Below the pieces are notes generated by a model, which was not told where the DNA came from, did not search any database, and saw only the letters and a list, made by a program, of their open reading frames with translations. A program made the position numbers and the translations under genes. DNA of 64,000 nucleotides from UBA9339 sp964535195. GTDB taxonomy: Bacteria; Pseudomonadota; Gammaproteobacteria; UBA9339. Location of the stretch: positions 62,001 through 126,000 of the forward strand of contig CAZHSI010000001.1 of NCBI GenBank assembly GCA_964535195.1, in the 5' to 3' direction. How positions within the stretch are numbered: the stretch's first letter is position 1; each line of letters starts with the position of its first letter. Below, in pieces: positions 8,343 to 16,520 of the stretch.

Positions 8343-8593
8343 AATTTATTGCTAACTACTTGTAAAAAAATTACGTATTGTAAAACTTAAAAGTTAACAG
8401 CCAAAGAATGTTTTACTTTACAAAGGCGTTGTAGGAGATATTCTATCTCGCGGAGCAAATGAGTTGCTAGTTATTCTTACGAGGGTAAGAGTTTTTTAAA
8501 AAAATCATCCGGATTATTTACCCAGGTAAGGCTGGAGCCAGCAACCTTTCGATGACAAGCCTTGCGTAATGCGGTACGATCGTGGAGTATCGA

Positions 8594-9436
8594 ATGCGAG
8601 ATAGGATGGATATAAATAAAAACTTTATGGCTATTTTACGGATCTTAATTACAGCGTGGCGACAATTTAATCAAGACAATTGTTTCAATCGTGCCGCTGG
8701 GCTTGCCTATACAACACTATTGTCTTTGGTGCCTCTTTTAGCTGTTTGTTTTTCTGTGTTATCTGCTTTTCCTATTTACCAGAGTGCAACGCAGAAAATA
8801 CAGCGTCTAATTTTTGCTTATATTACGCCTGATTCTGCCAAAATAGTGCAACAATACTTTTTAAATTTTATTGCCCAAACTTCTAAGCTTTCAATTATTG
8901 GGGTGGCGGGACTGGTAGCTACCGCTGTATTGTTAGTTTTTTCCATGGAGCAGGCGTTTAACAATATTTGGCGAGTTAAATGTAATCGTCGAGGGGTGAC
9001 CGCGTTTTTGTTATATTGGGCAGTAATTACTCTGATTCCTATAGTTTTGGCAGCATTGTATAGTATTGGGAGCTATTCCGCTAAACTAGCAGAGGTTGCA
9101 GGAACACCGTATTATATCTTAGAGAACGTGGTTAGTGTTATTTTACCTTATGTGGCTACCTTCGTGGCATTTTTTTTGTTGTACCTGTCTTTACCTAATT
9201 GTAAGGTGCCGGTGGGTAGTGGTGCGCTCGCCGCGATAATCACAACAATTTTATTTGAACTTGCCCATCGAGCCTTTACTTTTTACATAAATAATTTTGT
9301 TAGTTATGAGTTAATTTATGGTACTTTGGCTACGATTCCAATTTTTTTGTTGTGGTTGTATGTGTCATGGGTGGTTATTTTATTTGGTGCTGTCTTAAGT
9401 CATGTATTATCCAAGTTGCACTGTTCTTCAACCTAG
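8594..9436 (+). CDS. yihY: YihY/virulence factor BrkB family inner-membrane protein
   Basis: A 281-residue polytopic membrane protein of the YihY/BrkB family (once misnamed RNase BN). Family marks are the N-terminal NRAAGLAYTTLLSLVPLLAV, the loop SMEQAFNNIWRVKCNRR, and the C-terminal YGTLATIPIFLLWLYVSW with about six hydrophobic helices. The start at 8594 was chosen because GGAG lies seven bases upstream; an earlier GTG (8582) and a later ATG (8606) are in frame. Its function is not settled in any organism. It stands alone downstream of the dead element, with a three-hairpin repeat after it. Confidence 0.88.
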   Translation: MRDRMDINKNFMAILRILITAWRQFNQDNCFNRAAGLAYTTLLSLVPLLAVCFSVLSAFPIYQSATQKIQRLIFAYITPDSAKIVQQYFLNFIAQTSKLSIIGVAGLVATAVLLVFSMEQAFNNIWRVKCNRRGVTAFLLYWAVITLIPIVLAALYSIGSYSAKLAEVAGTPYYILENVVSVILPYVATFVAFFLLYLSLPNCKVPVGSGALAAIITTILFELAHRAFTFYINNFVSYELIYGTLATIPIFLLWLYVSWVVILFGAVLSHVLSKLHCSST

Positions 9437-9527
9437 ACTACAAACTTTGTTCCCAAGAGAGGTTTGATATAAAGCCATCTCGTACCAATGTCATTAACTG
9501 ACACCATGTATTGGTATATGTTATTGT

Positions 9528-9630
9528 TAAAATTTATTCCACGCGGCTTGCCGCGTGTCAAAGCAATGGGGGATAGAGGCGCAGCTCTTCCCCTTGACCG
9601 AGCCACGTGGCGAGTCTAAACTTGATTTTA
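9528..9630. repeat. Interspersed three-hairpin repeat, copy 3 (internally deleted)
   Basis: The left hairpin is near-perfect (CCACGCGG-CTTG-CCGCGTG). The left arm of the central hairpin and one arm of the right hairpin are missing, giving about 103 bp. It ends seven bases before the hydC stop codon, so it lies in the 3' untranslated region of the hydrogenase operon. Confidence 0.75.
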
Positions 9631-9636
9631 AATAGC

Positions 9637-10230
9637 TTATGCGTTGTTGTTGCTAAGTGAACTGGTTTCAGCTAGATGCTTCTCTAAGTAACTTTTAATA
9701 ACATTCGGTACTTTATCTGGAGTCATTTGAGCAAATATATCTTTGCCAATTTTAACTACGGGCGCTAACGCACATGTTCCTAAGCAACGAGATATTTCTA
9801 AGCTAAACATACCATCTTTCGTGGTTTCTCCATCTTTTATGCCAAGCTCTTCACAAAACTTATTAAGCACAGTTTCAGCGCCCTTGACGTAACACGCTGT
9901 TCCAAGACAAATACTAATTATGTACTTACCACAAGGTTTGAGTCGGAAGTAATGGTAAAAGGAAGCTACACCTGAAACTTTAGCAGTAGGTATTTGCATT
10001 AAGTAAGCTACAGCGTCCATGGTTTCTGGTGATAAATAACCAAAGTGGTCTTGAACCTTATGTAAAATGGCTATCAATTGGCTGCGTGGGTTATCTTTTT
10101 TTAGGCACTGATCAATAAATTGTAATATAGTTTCTGGCAATACCTTTGTGAGATTTTCTAAGTACCATTTTTCTTGGTTTGCATTTGCACAATCATGAGA
10201 ACAGGGTTTATCGTGTGTATTGTTACTCAT
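9637..10230 (-). CDS. hydC: [FeFe]-hydrogenase subunit gamma (NuoE-like, [2Fe-2S])
   Basis: This small subunit of trimeric NAD(P)-linked [FeFe]-hydrogenases carries one [2Fe-2S] cluster on a thioredoxin-like fold and relays electrons between the flavin subunit and the rest of the complex. The four cluster Cys are in CLGTAC (about residue 108) and CLGTC (about 150); the helical N-terminal half contains HKVQDHFGYLSPETMDAVA and GVASFYHYF, as in NuoE. At 197 residues it is slightly longer than NuoE owing to a His/Cys-bearing N-terminus (CSHDC). Its start overlaps the hydA stop by four bases (ATGA). NuoE of complex I is the alternative, but the neighbouring catalytic hydrogenase subunit decides the call. 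Confidence 0.9.
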   Translation of the reverse strand: MSNNTHDKPCSHDCANANQEKWYLENLTKVLPETILQFIDQCLKKDNPRSQLIAILHKVQDHFGYLSPETMDAVAYLMQIPTAKVSGVASFYHYFRLKPCGKYIISICLGTACYVKGAETVLNKFCEELGIKDGETTKDGMFSLEISRCLGTCALAPVVKIGKDIFAQMTPDKVPNVIKSYLEKHLAETSSLSNNNA

Positions 10231-11987
10231 TTGATTCCTCTTTTTGCTCTAGGATAGTAATTAGTATGCAGCAACTTATGTGCAATATCGCTACCTGGTT
10301 TGCCAATAAATTCGCGGTAAAGCTGTTGTACTGCTTGATTTTCATGGGAACGTCGTACTTTTTTGCTGGCATCGATAGTATACAATGCTTCGGCTCTTTT
10401 ACTTAGTAAAGAGGGATCCAAAATATTGTATCCATGAGGAGGATATGGTTGCCCCCCGCCACCTATACAGCCACCGGGGCATGCCATTACCTCTATAACA
10501 TGGTAATTTTTCTCTCCTGACTTCACGGCATTTAGAACTTTTTTGGCATTAACCAAGCCATTTGCAATAGCCAAATTTAAAGTAAGGTCACCTATTTTTA
10601 TAGTTTCTTCACGTAACCCACTAATTGGTGTACGTACGGTCTCAATCTCAACTTTTTCAAAAGGTTTTCCTAAAATACTTTCAGCAACGGTGCGCAGAGC
10701 AGCTTCTAGCACCCCTCCAGTGGCACCGAAAATTACTCCCGCGCCAGTGGATTCTCCCAGCGGAGAGTCAAATTCACCCTCAGGAAGCTTAGTAAAATCG
10801 ATGCCGTAAGATTTTATCATCCAATTTAATTCACGAGTCGTAAGCACTGCATCGGTTACTTTTAAGCCATCAATAGTAAATTCTGGGCGCTCCATTTCAA
10901 ATTTTTTAGCTACACATGGCATAATTGCTACTACAAAAATATCTTTAGGGTCACGGTTAACCTTTTTAGCGTAGTAGGTTTTGATTATGGTTGACATAGA
11001 AGTCATGGGAGAACGACAGGTCGAGACATGAGGCAAAAGCTCAGGATAAAAACCCTCGACAAAATTGATCCACCCTGGCGAACACGAGGTTATGTGTGGT
11101 AGGGGGGCGCCGTTTTTTATCCTTTCAATTAGTTCATGAGCTTCCTCTATTATTGTCACATCAGCGGCAAAGTCGGTATCAAACACTACGTCGAAACCAA
11201 GGTGACGCAAGGCTGTCACCATCTTGCCGGTGCAATTAGTTCCAGGTTCCAAATCAAAACCTTCCCCTATGGCAGCTCTAATAGCAGGAGCCGTTTGAAC
11301 TACTACAAGTTTGCTTGGATCGTTAATAGCTTCCCATACTTTCTCAGTATGACGTTTCTCTTGGAAAGCGGCGGTTGGACAAACATTAATACATTGACCG
11401 CATTGGACACAAACTGAGTCATCCATATTTGCGCCGTGTGCTGGTGTAACTACGCTAGAAAACCCTCTGCTTTGAGGGCTTAAATTAGATATGCCTTGTA
11501 TTTCATGGCAAACCCTAAAGCATCTGCCACATAAAATGCATTTTTCAGCGTCACGTACTACAGATACGCTAGAGTTTTCTAACGGATGATGCTTACGTTT
11601 TCCTGCAAATAAACGCTCTCTAACTCCCATGCTATAAGCTAAGTTTTGGAGTTCACAATTTGAATCTCTTTCGCAAATTTGGCACTCGTGTGGATGATTG
11701 TCTATCAACAATTCAACGATATCACGACGTGCTTGTCTTATTGTTGGCGAATTAGTTTCAACTATCATACCCTCGGCTACCGTAGTGCCGCATGAGGTTA
11801 TGAAATGTTCAAAACCGTGAACTTTTACGATACAAACACGGCACGACCCCTCGGTGCTTAATTTTGGATGGTAGCAAAGTCTGGGGACACGTATCCCTAT
11901 TTTTTCTGCAGCCTGCATAATTGTTGTGCCTTTAGGAACAACAACTTTTTGTCCATCAATCGTTAAAGTTATATCGTCTTTTAACAT
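10227..11987 (-). CDS. hydA: [FeFe]-hydrogenase catalytic subunit alpha
   Basis: The 586-residue protein has full M3-type architecture. It has an N-terminal [2Fe-2S] ferredoxin domain (Cys 38, 49, 52, 66), a His-Cys [4Fe-4S] motif (HPHECQICERDSNC, ~98-111), two ferredoxin clusters (CILCGRCFRVC ~150-160 and CVQCGQCINVC ~193-203), then the H-cluster domain. The H-domain motifs are TSCSPGW (~300), MPCVAKKFE (~356) and MACPGGCIGGGGQP (~501), followed by the small-subunit C-terminus. It oxidises or produces H2 with electrons from NADH and probably ferredoxin. The first motif has Ser where many enzymes have a second Cys (TSCCP). Gene order is hydB-hydA-hydC, tightly spaced. The maturases HydE, HydF and HydG are not in the window. 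Confidence 0.95.
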   Translation of the reverse strand: MLKDDITLTIDGQKVVVPKGTTIMQAAEKIGIRVPRLCYHPKLSTEGSCRVCIVKVHGFEHFITSCGTTVAEGMIVETNSPTIRQARRDIVELLIDNHPHECQICERDSNCELQNLAYSMGVRERLFAGKRKHHPLENSSVSVVRDAEKCILCGRCFRVCHEIQGISNLSPQSRGFSSVVTPAHGANMDDSVCVQCGQCINVCPTAAFQEKRHTEKVWEAINDPSKLVVVQTAPAIRAAIGEGFDLEPGTNCTGKMVTALRHLGFDVVFDTDFAADVTIIEEAHELIERIKNGAPLPHITSCSPGWINFVEGFYPELLPHVSTCRSPMTSMSTIIKTYYAKKVNRDPKDIFVVAIMPCVAKKFEMERPEFTIDGLKVTDAVLTTRELNWMIKSYGIDFTKLPEGEFDSPLGESTGAGVIFGATGGVLEAALRTVAESILGKPFEKVEIETVRTPISGLREETIKIGDLTLNLAIANGLVNAKKVLNAVKSGEKNYHVIEVMACPGGCIGGGGQPYPPHGYNILDPSLLSKRAEALYTIDASKKVRRSHENQAVQQLYREFIGKPGSDIAHKLLHTNYYPRAKRGIK

Positions 11988-12003
11988 GGCTTCCTCTATT
12001 TCT

Positions 12004-13929
12004 CTATTTTTTGATCACTGCGTTAAAGCGGCAAACATTAAAACAAGAACCGCATTTAATGCAACGCTTAGCATCGATAACATGAGACTGTTTTCTTTCA
12101 CCAGAAATACATTTAACAGGGCAGGCTCGTGCGCAAGCGGTGCATCCTATACATTTTTGTTGATCAATTTCATAACTAATTAAAGCAGCGCACTTTTTTG
12201 CACAACATTTTTTATCAACCACGTGACTTATATACTCGTGGCGGAAGTGTCGCAAAGTACTGAGTATGGGGTTGGGTGCAGCTTTACCCAAGCCACACAG
12301 CGAGGCTCTGCTAACTAATTTAGCTAGCCTTTCAAGCTTATCTATATCTTCTATTACGCCATTGCCGTTAGTAATCCGTTCTAGAATTTCTAACATGCGG
12401 AGCGTACCTTCGCGGCAAGGTGAACATTTGCCACATGATTCATCTTGAGTAAAGGTAATAAAAAATTTTGCTACGTCGACGGCGCAATCATCCTCATCTA
12501 GAACGATCATCCCACCGCTACCCATAATAGAACCAGCGGCAATTAAAGTGTCGTAATCGATTGCGGTATCTAGCATAGATTCTGGGATTAAGCCACCTGC
12601 AGGCCCCCCTGTTTGGACAGCTTTAATTTTTTTACCTTTAGGAATGCCGCCGCCAATATCAAATACAATCTCGCGTAAAGTCATCCCAATGGGTACCTCA
12701 ACTAAGCCGGTATGGTTTACCTTACCTGCCAAGGCAAATACTTTAGTACCACCACTGTTGTTGGTGCCAACCCCAGCAAAGTTGTCTGAACCCATGACAA
12801 TAACAGCAGGAACATTCGCTAATGTTTCAACGTTGTTAATAACCGTGGGCTTACCCCATAGACCTTTTTCAGTTGGGTAGGGTGGGCGAGTTCGTGGTTG
12901 CCCCCTTTCTCCTTCAATCGAGTGAATTAAGGCAGTCTCTTCGCCGCAGACAAAAGCACCAGCGCCCAAGCGAATTTCTAAATCAAAATCAAAATCTGAG
13001 CCCCAAATATTTTTTCCTAATAATCCTTGTTCACGGCAGATATCTATGGCTTTTTGTATTCTCTCTACAGCTAACGGGTATTCCGCGCGGATGTAGAAGA
13101 AACCTTTCAGGGCACCAATTGCATAGCCACCGATCATCATGCCTTCAATAATACTGAAAGGATCTGATTCTAATAAGCTTCGATCCATAAACGCCCCTGG
13201 ATCCCCTTCGTCTGCGTTGCATATTATGTATCTAACCTTTTCGTTATTCATTCGAGCAAGTTGCCATTTTTGGGCTGTTGTAAACCCCCCGCCACCACGA
13301 CCACGTAGTTTTGCCAGCTTTACTTGGTCAATTACCCAAGTTGGGTCAGCTTTGTCTAAGGCCATACTTAACGCTAAAAAACCTTGGTTATTTACATATT
13401 GGTAAAGATTTTCAGGATCGATTAGCCCCGAGTTGCGTAAAGCGATTCTGGTCTGTTTGCTATAGAATGGGATGCCCCCGAATAAATCAAAAAATTTTTT
13501 GGTGATAGGAGTGCTGACAAGCTTCTCTTGCTTTGTTGTATAAGAAGCTGTTTCATTATGATCTGAATAAAGTGATATATCACCTAAGATAGCTTCTTCT
13601 ACAATCTTCCCTTCCTTAACGTGGGAGGTAAAGATTTTGTGTGCTATTTCTCTGGTAACTTTTTGGTACAAAACTGTTTTTTTTCCGGGCTTGGCGATAG
13701 AAACGATAGGTTCACAGCTACATCTTCCGGTGCATCCTACCATGATTATCTGGACATTATCTGCGCCATCAAGTTCAAGGTTTTTTTTGAATTCTTTGGC
13801 GACTTCTTCAGCGCCAGAAGCATTTTCACAAGTGGCTGAACCAACCCTAATTTGGATAGCATTAGGTCTAGCAGAAAAACCTTGCGCCTTTTCTTGTAAC
13901 TCCTGGTATCGATCTTTAATTTTTCCCAT
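12004..13929 (-). CDS. hydB: [FeFe]-hydrogenase subunit beta (NADH/FMN, NuoF-like)
   Basis: This 641-residue flavin subunit oxidises or reduces NAD(H). In order it has a thioredoxin-like [2Fe-2S] domain (Cys 34 and the GCTGRCSC cluster near 65-72), a NuoF core with the FMN/NAD glycine loop KLRGRGGGGFTTAQKW (~207) and ICNADEGDPGAFMDR (~236), a [4Fe-4S] site CGKCSPC with SLCGLGKAAPNP, and a C-terminal two-cluster ferredoxin (CIGCTACARACPVKC and CIKCGSCFNVC). The length matches HydB of trimeric electron-bifurcating hydrogenases rather than NuoF (~420 residues). It is the first gene of the operon, 16 bp upstream of hydA. Whether the complex truly bifurcates cannot be read from the sequence. Confidence 0.93.
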   Translation of the reverse strand: MGKIKDRYQELQEKAQGFSARPNAIQIRVGSATCENASGAEEVAKEFKKNLELDGADNVQIIMVGCTGRCSCEPIVSIAKPGKKTVLYQKVTREIAHKIFTSHVKEGKIVEEAILGDISLYSDHNETASYTTKQEKLVSTPITKKFFDLFGGIPFYSKQTRIALRNSGLIDPENLYQYVNNQGFLALSMALDKADPTWVIDQVKLAKLRGRGGGGFTTAQKWQLARMNNEKVRYIICNADEGDPGAFMDRSLLESDPFSIIEGMMIGGYAIGALKGFFYIRAEYPLAVERIQKAIDICREQGLLGKNIWGSDFDFDLEIRLGAGAFVCGEETALIHSIEGERGQPRTRPPYPTEKGLWGKPTVINNVETLANVPAVIVMGSDNFAGVGTNNSGGTKVFALAGKVNHTGLVEVPIGMTLREIVFDIGGGIPKGKKIKAVQTGGPAGGLIPESMLDTAIDYDTLIAAGSIMGSGGMIVLDEDDCAVDVAKFFITFTQDESCGKCSPCREGTLRMLEILERITNGNGVIEDIDKLERLAKLVSRASLCGLGKAAPNPILSTLRHFRHEYISHVVDKKCCAKKCAALISYEIDQQKCIGCTACARACPVKCISGERKQSHVIDAKRCIKCGSCFNVCRFNAVIKK

Positions 13930-13995
13930 ACTTGTATCCTATAACAAAAATAAAATAAAAATGATCAATTAATGTTTAAATCAACCTAGTTACTA

Positions 13996-14268
13996 TTATC
14001 TGTATATTACTATCATAAAAGTTATCGCACTACAAAAAAATAAACTAAATAACACCCCAAACATTAAGACATAGTCATGATGGTAGTAAGCGTGCAGCGC
14101 CGTAAGTAATTGCATAAAACTAAGGCCCCCAAAAGTTAACAGCGATAATTCTTTCGCTTGTTTTGCTCGGTATATTTTAATTGCTTGGGGTATAAATAAT
14201 ATGGCTTTAACAAACAAAGTTATGCCAAATATTAGTTCTACCGTATATTGTATATAGCTGCCTAACAT
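13996..14268 (-). CDS. SemiSWEET-type PQ-loop sugar transporter
   Basis: A 90-residue protein with three hydrophobic helices and the PQ-loop signature FIPQAIKIYRAKQAKELSLL after the first helix. Bacterial SemiSWEETs are this size, dimerise, and move sugars such as sucrose or glucose down their gradient. The match is to the fold and motif; the substrate is unknown. An AAAGGAGA site precedes the ATG. It lies 66 bp upstream of hydB in the same direction, possibly with its own promoter. Other small PQ-loop proteins are the alternative. Confidence 0.75.
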   Translation of the reverse strand: MLGSYIQYTVELIFGITLFVKAILFIPQAIKIYRAKQAKELSLLTFGGLSFMQLLTALHAYYHHDYVLMFGVLFSLFFCSAITFMIVIYR

Positions 14269-14537
14269 ATAGTCTCCTTTAAGCTAACATTTTTGTGAGA
14301 TCAACTAATCGTATCGTATGGGTTCAATGACAAGATCCATAAGTATCTAGTTATGTTTAGTCGGGGTTGTGATTATTGTATGCTAGTATATGTCTAAAGT
14401 GATACTTGGTCTATTATTTGAAAATGTGATGCCTCGTAAGTAAAAATATACTACTGTTGGTTAAGGCCTTTAAAAAATTGAACGCAGCAAGCCGAACTTA
14501 TTGTCGGATGACATTAAATTAATATATAAGTTTTGTT

Positions 14538-14951
14538 ATGTATCCAGACCATTACATTGCACCAGACACGCTGCAGCAAACAATCTTAAATGTTTATGGA
14601 GAGGCTGGTAAGCATTGGTTAGATCGGTTGCCTTGTCTACTAAGAACGTTAGTTAAGTTATGGAATTTAAAAATTGAAAAAGAGTGTACAAATTTATCAT
14701 TTAGTTTTACAGCGTTAGTGGTTTTAGAGGATAAAAATAGGGCGGTTTTAAAATGTGCTCCCCCTAATAAGGAATTTACAGCTAAAGCGGGTGCTTTACA
14801 AAATTATGCAGGTATTGGTGCCGCTAAGCTTATTGCGGCAGATGTAAAAGTTGGTTGGTTGCTTGAAGAGCGGTGTATTCCTGGTGAATAAGAAGCCATA
14901 TTAACGCAACTTAAATCTATCTCTAGCCAATTTTTGTGGTATCTGTTATAA
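14538..14951 (+). pseudogene. Aminoglycoside/hydroxyurea kinase (APH(6)-like), truncated
   Basis: The open frame (14538-14891, 117 residues) matches the N-terminal third of the streptomycin 6-kinase/hydroxyurea kinase family: LRTLVKLWNLKIEKECTNLS, then VLKCAPPNKEF, then VGWLLEERCIPGE. It stops exactly where homologues continue with the IPGT segment; after the TAA the same frame goes on for 19 codons to 14951 with no further family motif. The catalytic loop (HGDL) is absent, so it cannot be an active kinase. Full-length members have 260-300 residues. It is probably a decayed, formerly acquired gene. Confidence 0.65.
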
Positions 14952-15132
14952 TTTTTACATCTGAATTAAAGGTGCCTGCAACAGTTAGAGTAGTTAATAT
15001 TAAAATTGGTGTAAGGTGAGTTCTTTATTTAGAAGCTTAAATTTAAATTTAGGAGTGTGCCTACTAACTGCAGATTTATAGTTTGTCAAGTACACATGAA
15101 GTGATAAATTTTAAACAAAGGAGTGATATAGT

Positions 15133-16314
15133 ATGACTATGGAAGCAAGGTTAAGAAAAATGGGTGAAGAGGCCACTGCAAGACGAACTCAGTTTGCGGG
15201 GGAACAAGGAGCGAGAGAGCTGAAGCAACAAGAGGTTATTGGTAGTCTACAACAGAAGTTAGCACAGGATGCTAAGAGTGCTGAAGAAAGAATTTTTAAG
15301 TTTTTGCAAACTTTTACAAATCCAGACAAGGCTGAGCTATCAAGTATGGAAGCGCTGTTAGGTGTAAATAATCTTATTAAGTTGCAACAAGCTGTAAATA
15401 AAATAAATAATGCCTTGAGAAAGGCATTTTTTGAATTGAAGGAGTGGATAAGATTTACGTTGCCTAATTTGATGCTGAAAGGTCTTAATGCGGCGGTGAC
15501 AGGGATTAAGAATTTTTGGGATAACAAAATCAAACCTGCCTTAAATAGCTTTACTTCGTCCATTAAAGGTCTGCCAGCAAAAGCAAAAATTAAGTATGAC
15601 AGTGCTGTTAAGTTTTTGGAGAAGCAATTTGAAAAGTTATATGGAGCCATAAAGCGTGGTGTTGATAACGCCTTAGAAAGGGCAAAAGGACGTACTGCAG
15701 TGAAGGAAGCTATTAGAGATATAAAAAAGAAGGGAGACCATGTGGTCGAAGAGGATGGTAGATTTGTCGTAAAGGAAGAAGAGTGTAAAACAGCGGTAAT
15801 CGCAAAGCTAAGAGTATTTAATGTAGAGCTTGCTGGAGTATTATCATCATCTGAAGGACAGAGCGCTAGTAATCCAGTAGCAATTGCAGTAATGAAAGAG
15901 GTGGATAGAAGAATCCGCAGCTCAGTATTGACCATAAGCCAGAAAATACATAACGGTATTGTTGATATCAAAGAAAGTAAAGGGTATCAGGCTATGGCAA
16001 CAGCGGTAGCTGCAACTATGAAAGCAATAGAGTCGGCAGTGAAGTCAATTGTTGAGGCTATAGCTTGGTGTGGAAAAAAATTGGGTAAAATACCAGGTGC
16101 GTTGCAAGCTTTGGGCAAAACTATACAAACGAAGCTTACGACATTAAAAGGTGAGATAGGTCTCAATTTGCAAGAATTGGGGCATAGAGCGACTGAGAGG
16201 GTTGCCGGTGTATTGGCAGATGTGGCAAAAAACATTGGAGCTGTGGCAACAGGCATGAGAGCTTCGAATATAAGACCAGGAGCAGAGCCAGTAACTCCTC
16301 CCTCTCTTAGATAA
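15133..16314 (+). CDS. Hypothetical amphipathic-helical protein, effector candidate
   Basis: A 393-residue protein I do not recognise. It is predicted almost entirely helical, rich in Ala, Lys and Glu, with long amphipathic repeats (for example residues 85-180 and 270-370) reminiscent of lipid- or membrane-binding helical bundles. There is no signal peptide and no clear transmembrane segment. The C-terminus is basic then proline-rich (NIRPGAEPVTPPSLR). An AAGGAG site lies eight bases before the ATG and a strong intrinsic terminator follows, so it is a single-gene unit. In a Dot/Icm-bearing genome such a stand-alone helical protein is a plausible secreted effector; that is inference only. Confidence 0.6.
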   Translation: MTMEARLRKMGEEATARRTQFAGEQGARELKQQEVIGSLQQKLAQDAKSAEERIFKFLQTFTNPDKAELSSMEALLGVNNLIKLQQAVNKINNALRKAFFELKEWIRFTLPNLMLKGLNAAVTGIKNFWDNKIKPALNSFTSSIKGLPAKAKIKYDSAVKFLEKQFEKLYGAIKRGVDNALERAKGRTAVKEAIRDIKKKGDHVVEEDGRFVVKEEECKTAVIAKLRVFNVELAGVLSSSEGQSASNPVAIAVMKEVDRRIRSSVLTISQKIHNGIVDIKESKGYQAMATAVAATMKAIESAVKSIVEAIAWCGKKLGKIPGALQALGKTIQTKLTTLKGEIGLNLQELGHRATERVAGVLADVAKNIGAVATGMRASNIRPGAEPVTPPSLR

Positions 16315-16334
16315 AGTTGTTGTGGTTTTTTATC

Positions 16335-16373
16335 AATACCCCCTATGGTTTTTATGATATAGGGGGTATTTTG
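16335..16373 (+). terminator. Intrinsic terminator after the 393-residue gene
   Basis: AATACCCCCTAT (16335-16346) pairs perfectly with ATAGGGGGTATT (16359-16370) around a 12-base loop, followed by TTTTG. It starts 20 bases after the stop codon. Confidence 0.8.
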
Positions 16374-16520
16374 TATGTGTTTGTGGTTTAATGTTGCACC
16401 CGCTTTTCCTTGCCATTCTGCGGAGAACAAAGCAAGTTTGTGAAATACAGGCTTTGTTGTTCTTCCACGGGATGACAGTAAACGGGTGAATTTTAGTAGT
16501 TTATTTTTATAGCTATCCTT

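Noticed and set aside
8480..8590. Minus-strand frame with a protein-like stretch (ALRKACHRKVAGSSLTWVNN)
   Set aside because: Only about 40 codons, no start codon or family match; it may be a remnant but I cannot support it as a gene.
9637..13929. Reading the three genes as NuoE/NuoG/NuoF of respiratory complex I
   Set aside because: The middle gene carries the three H-cluster loops absent from NuoG, and the flavin subunit has the extra N- and C-terminal Fe-S domains of HydB.
13930..13995. A possible FNR-type box (TTGAT...) upstream of hydB
   Set aside because: The half-sites do not have the TTGAT-N4-ATCAA spacing, so oxygen control cannot be claimed.
15189..15971. A 260-codon minus-strand frame opposite the helical effector candidate
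   Set aside because: It is the antisense shadow of the 393-residue gene, which has the ribosome site and terminator in the right direction.
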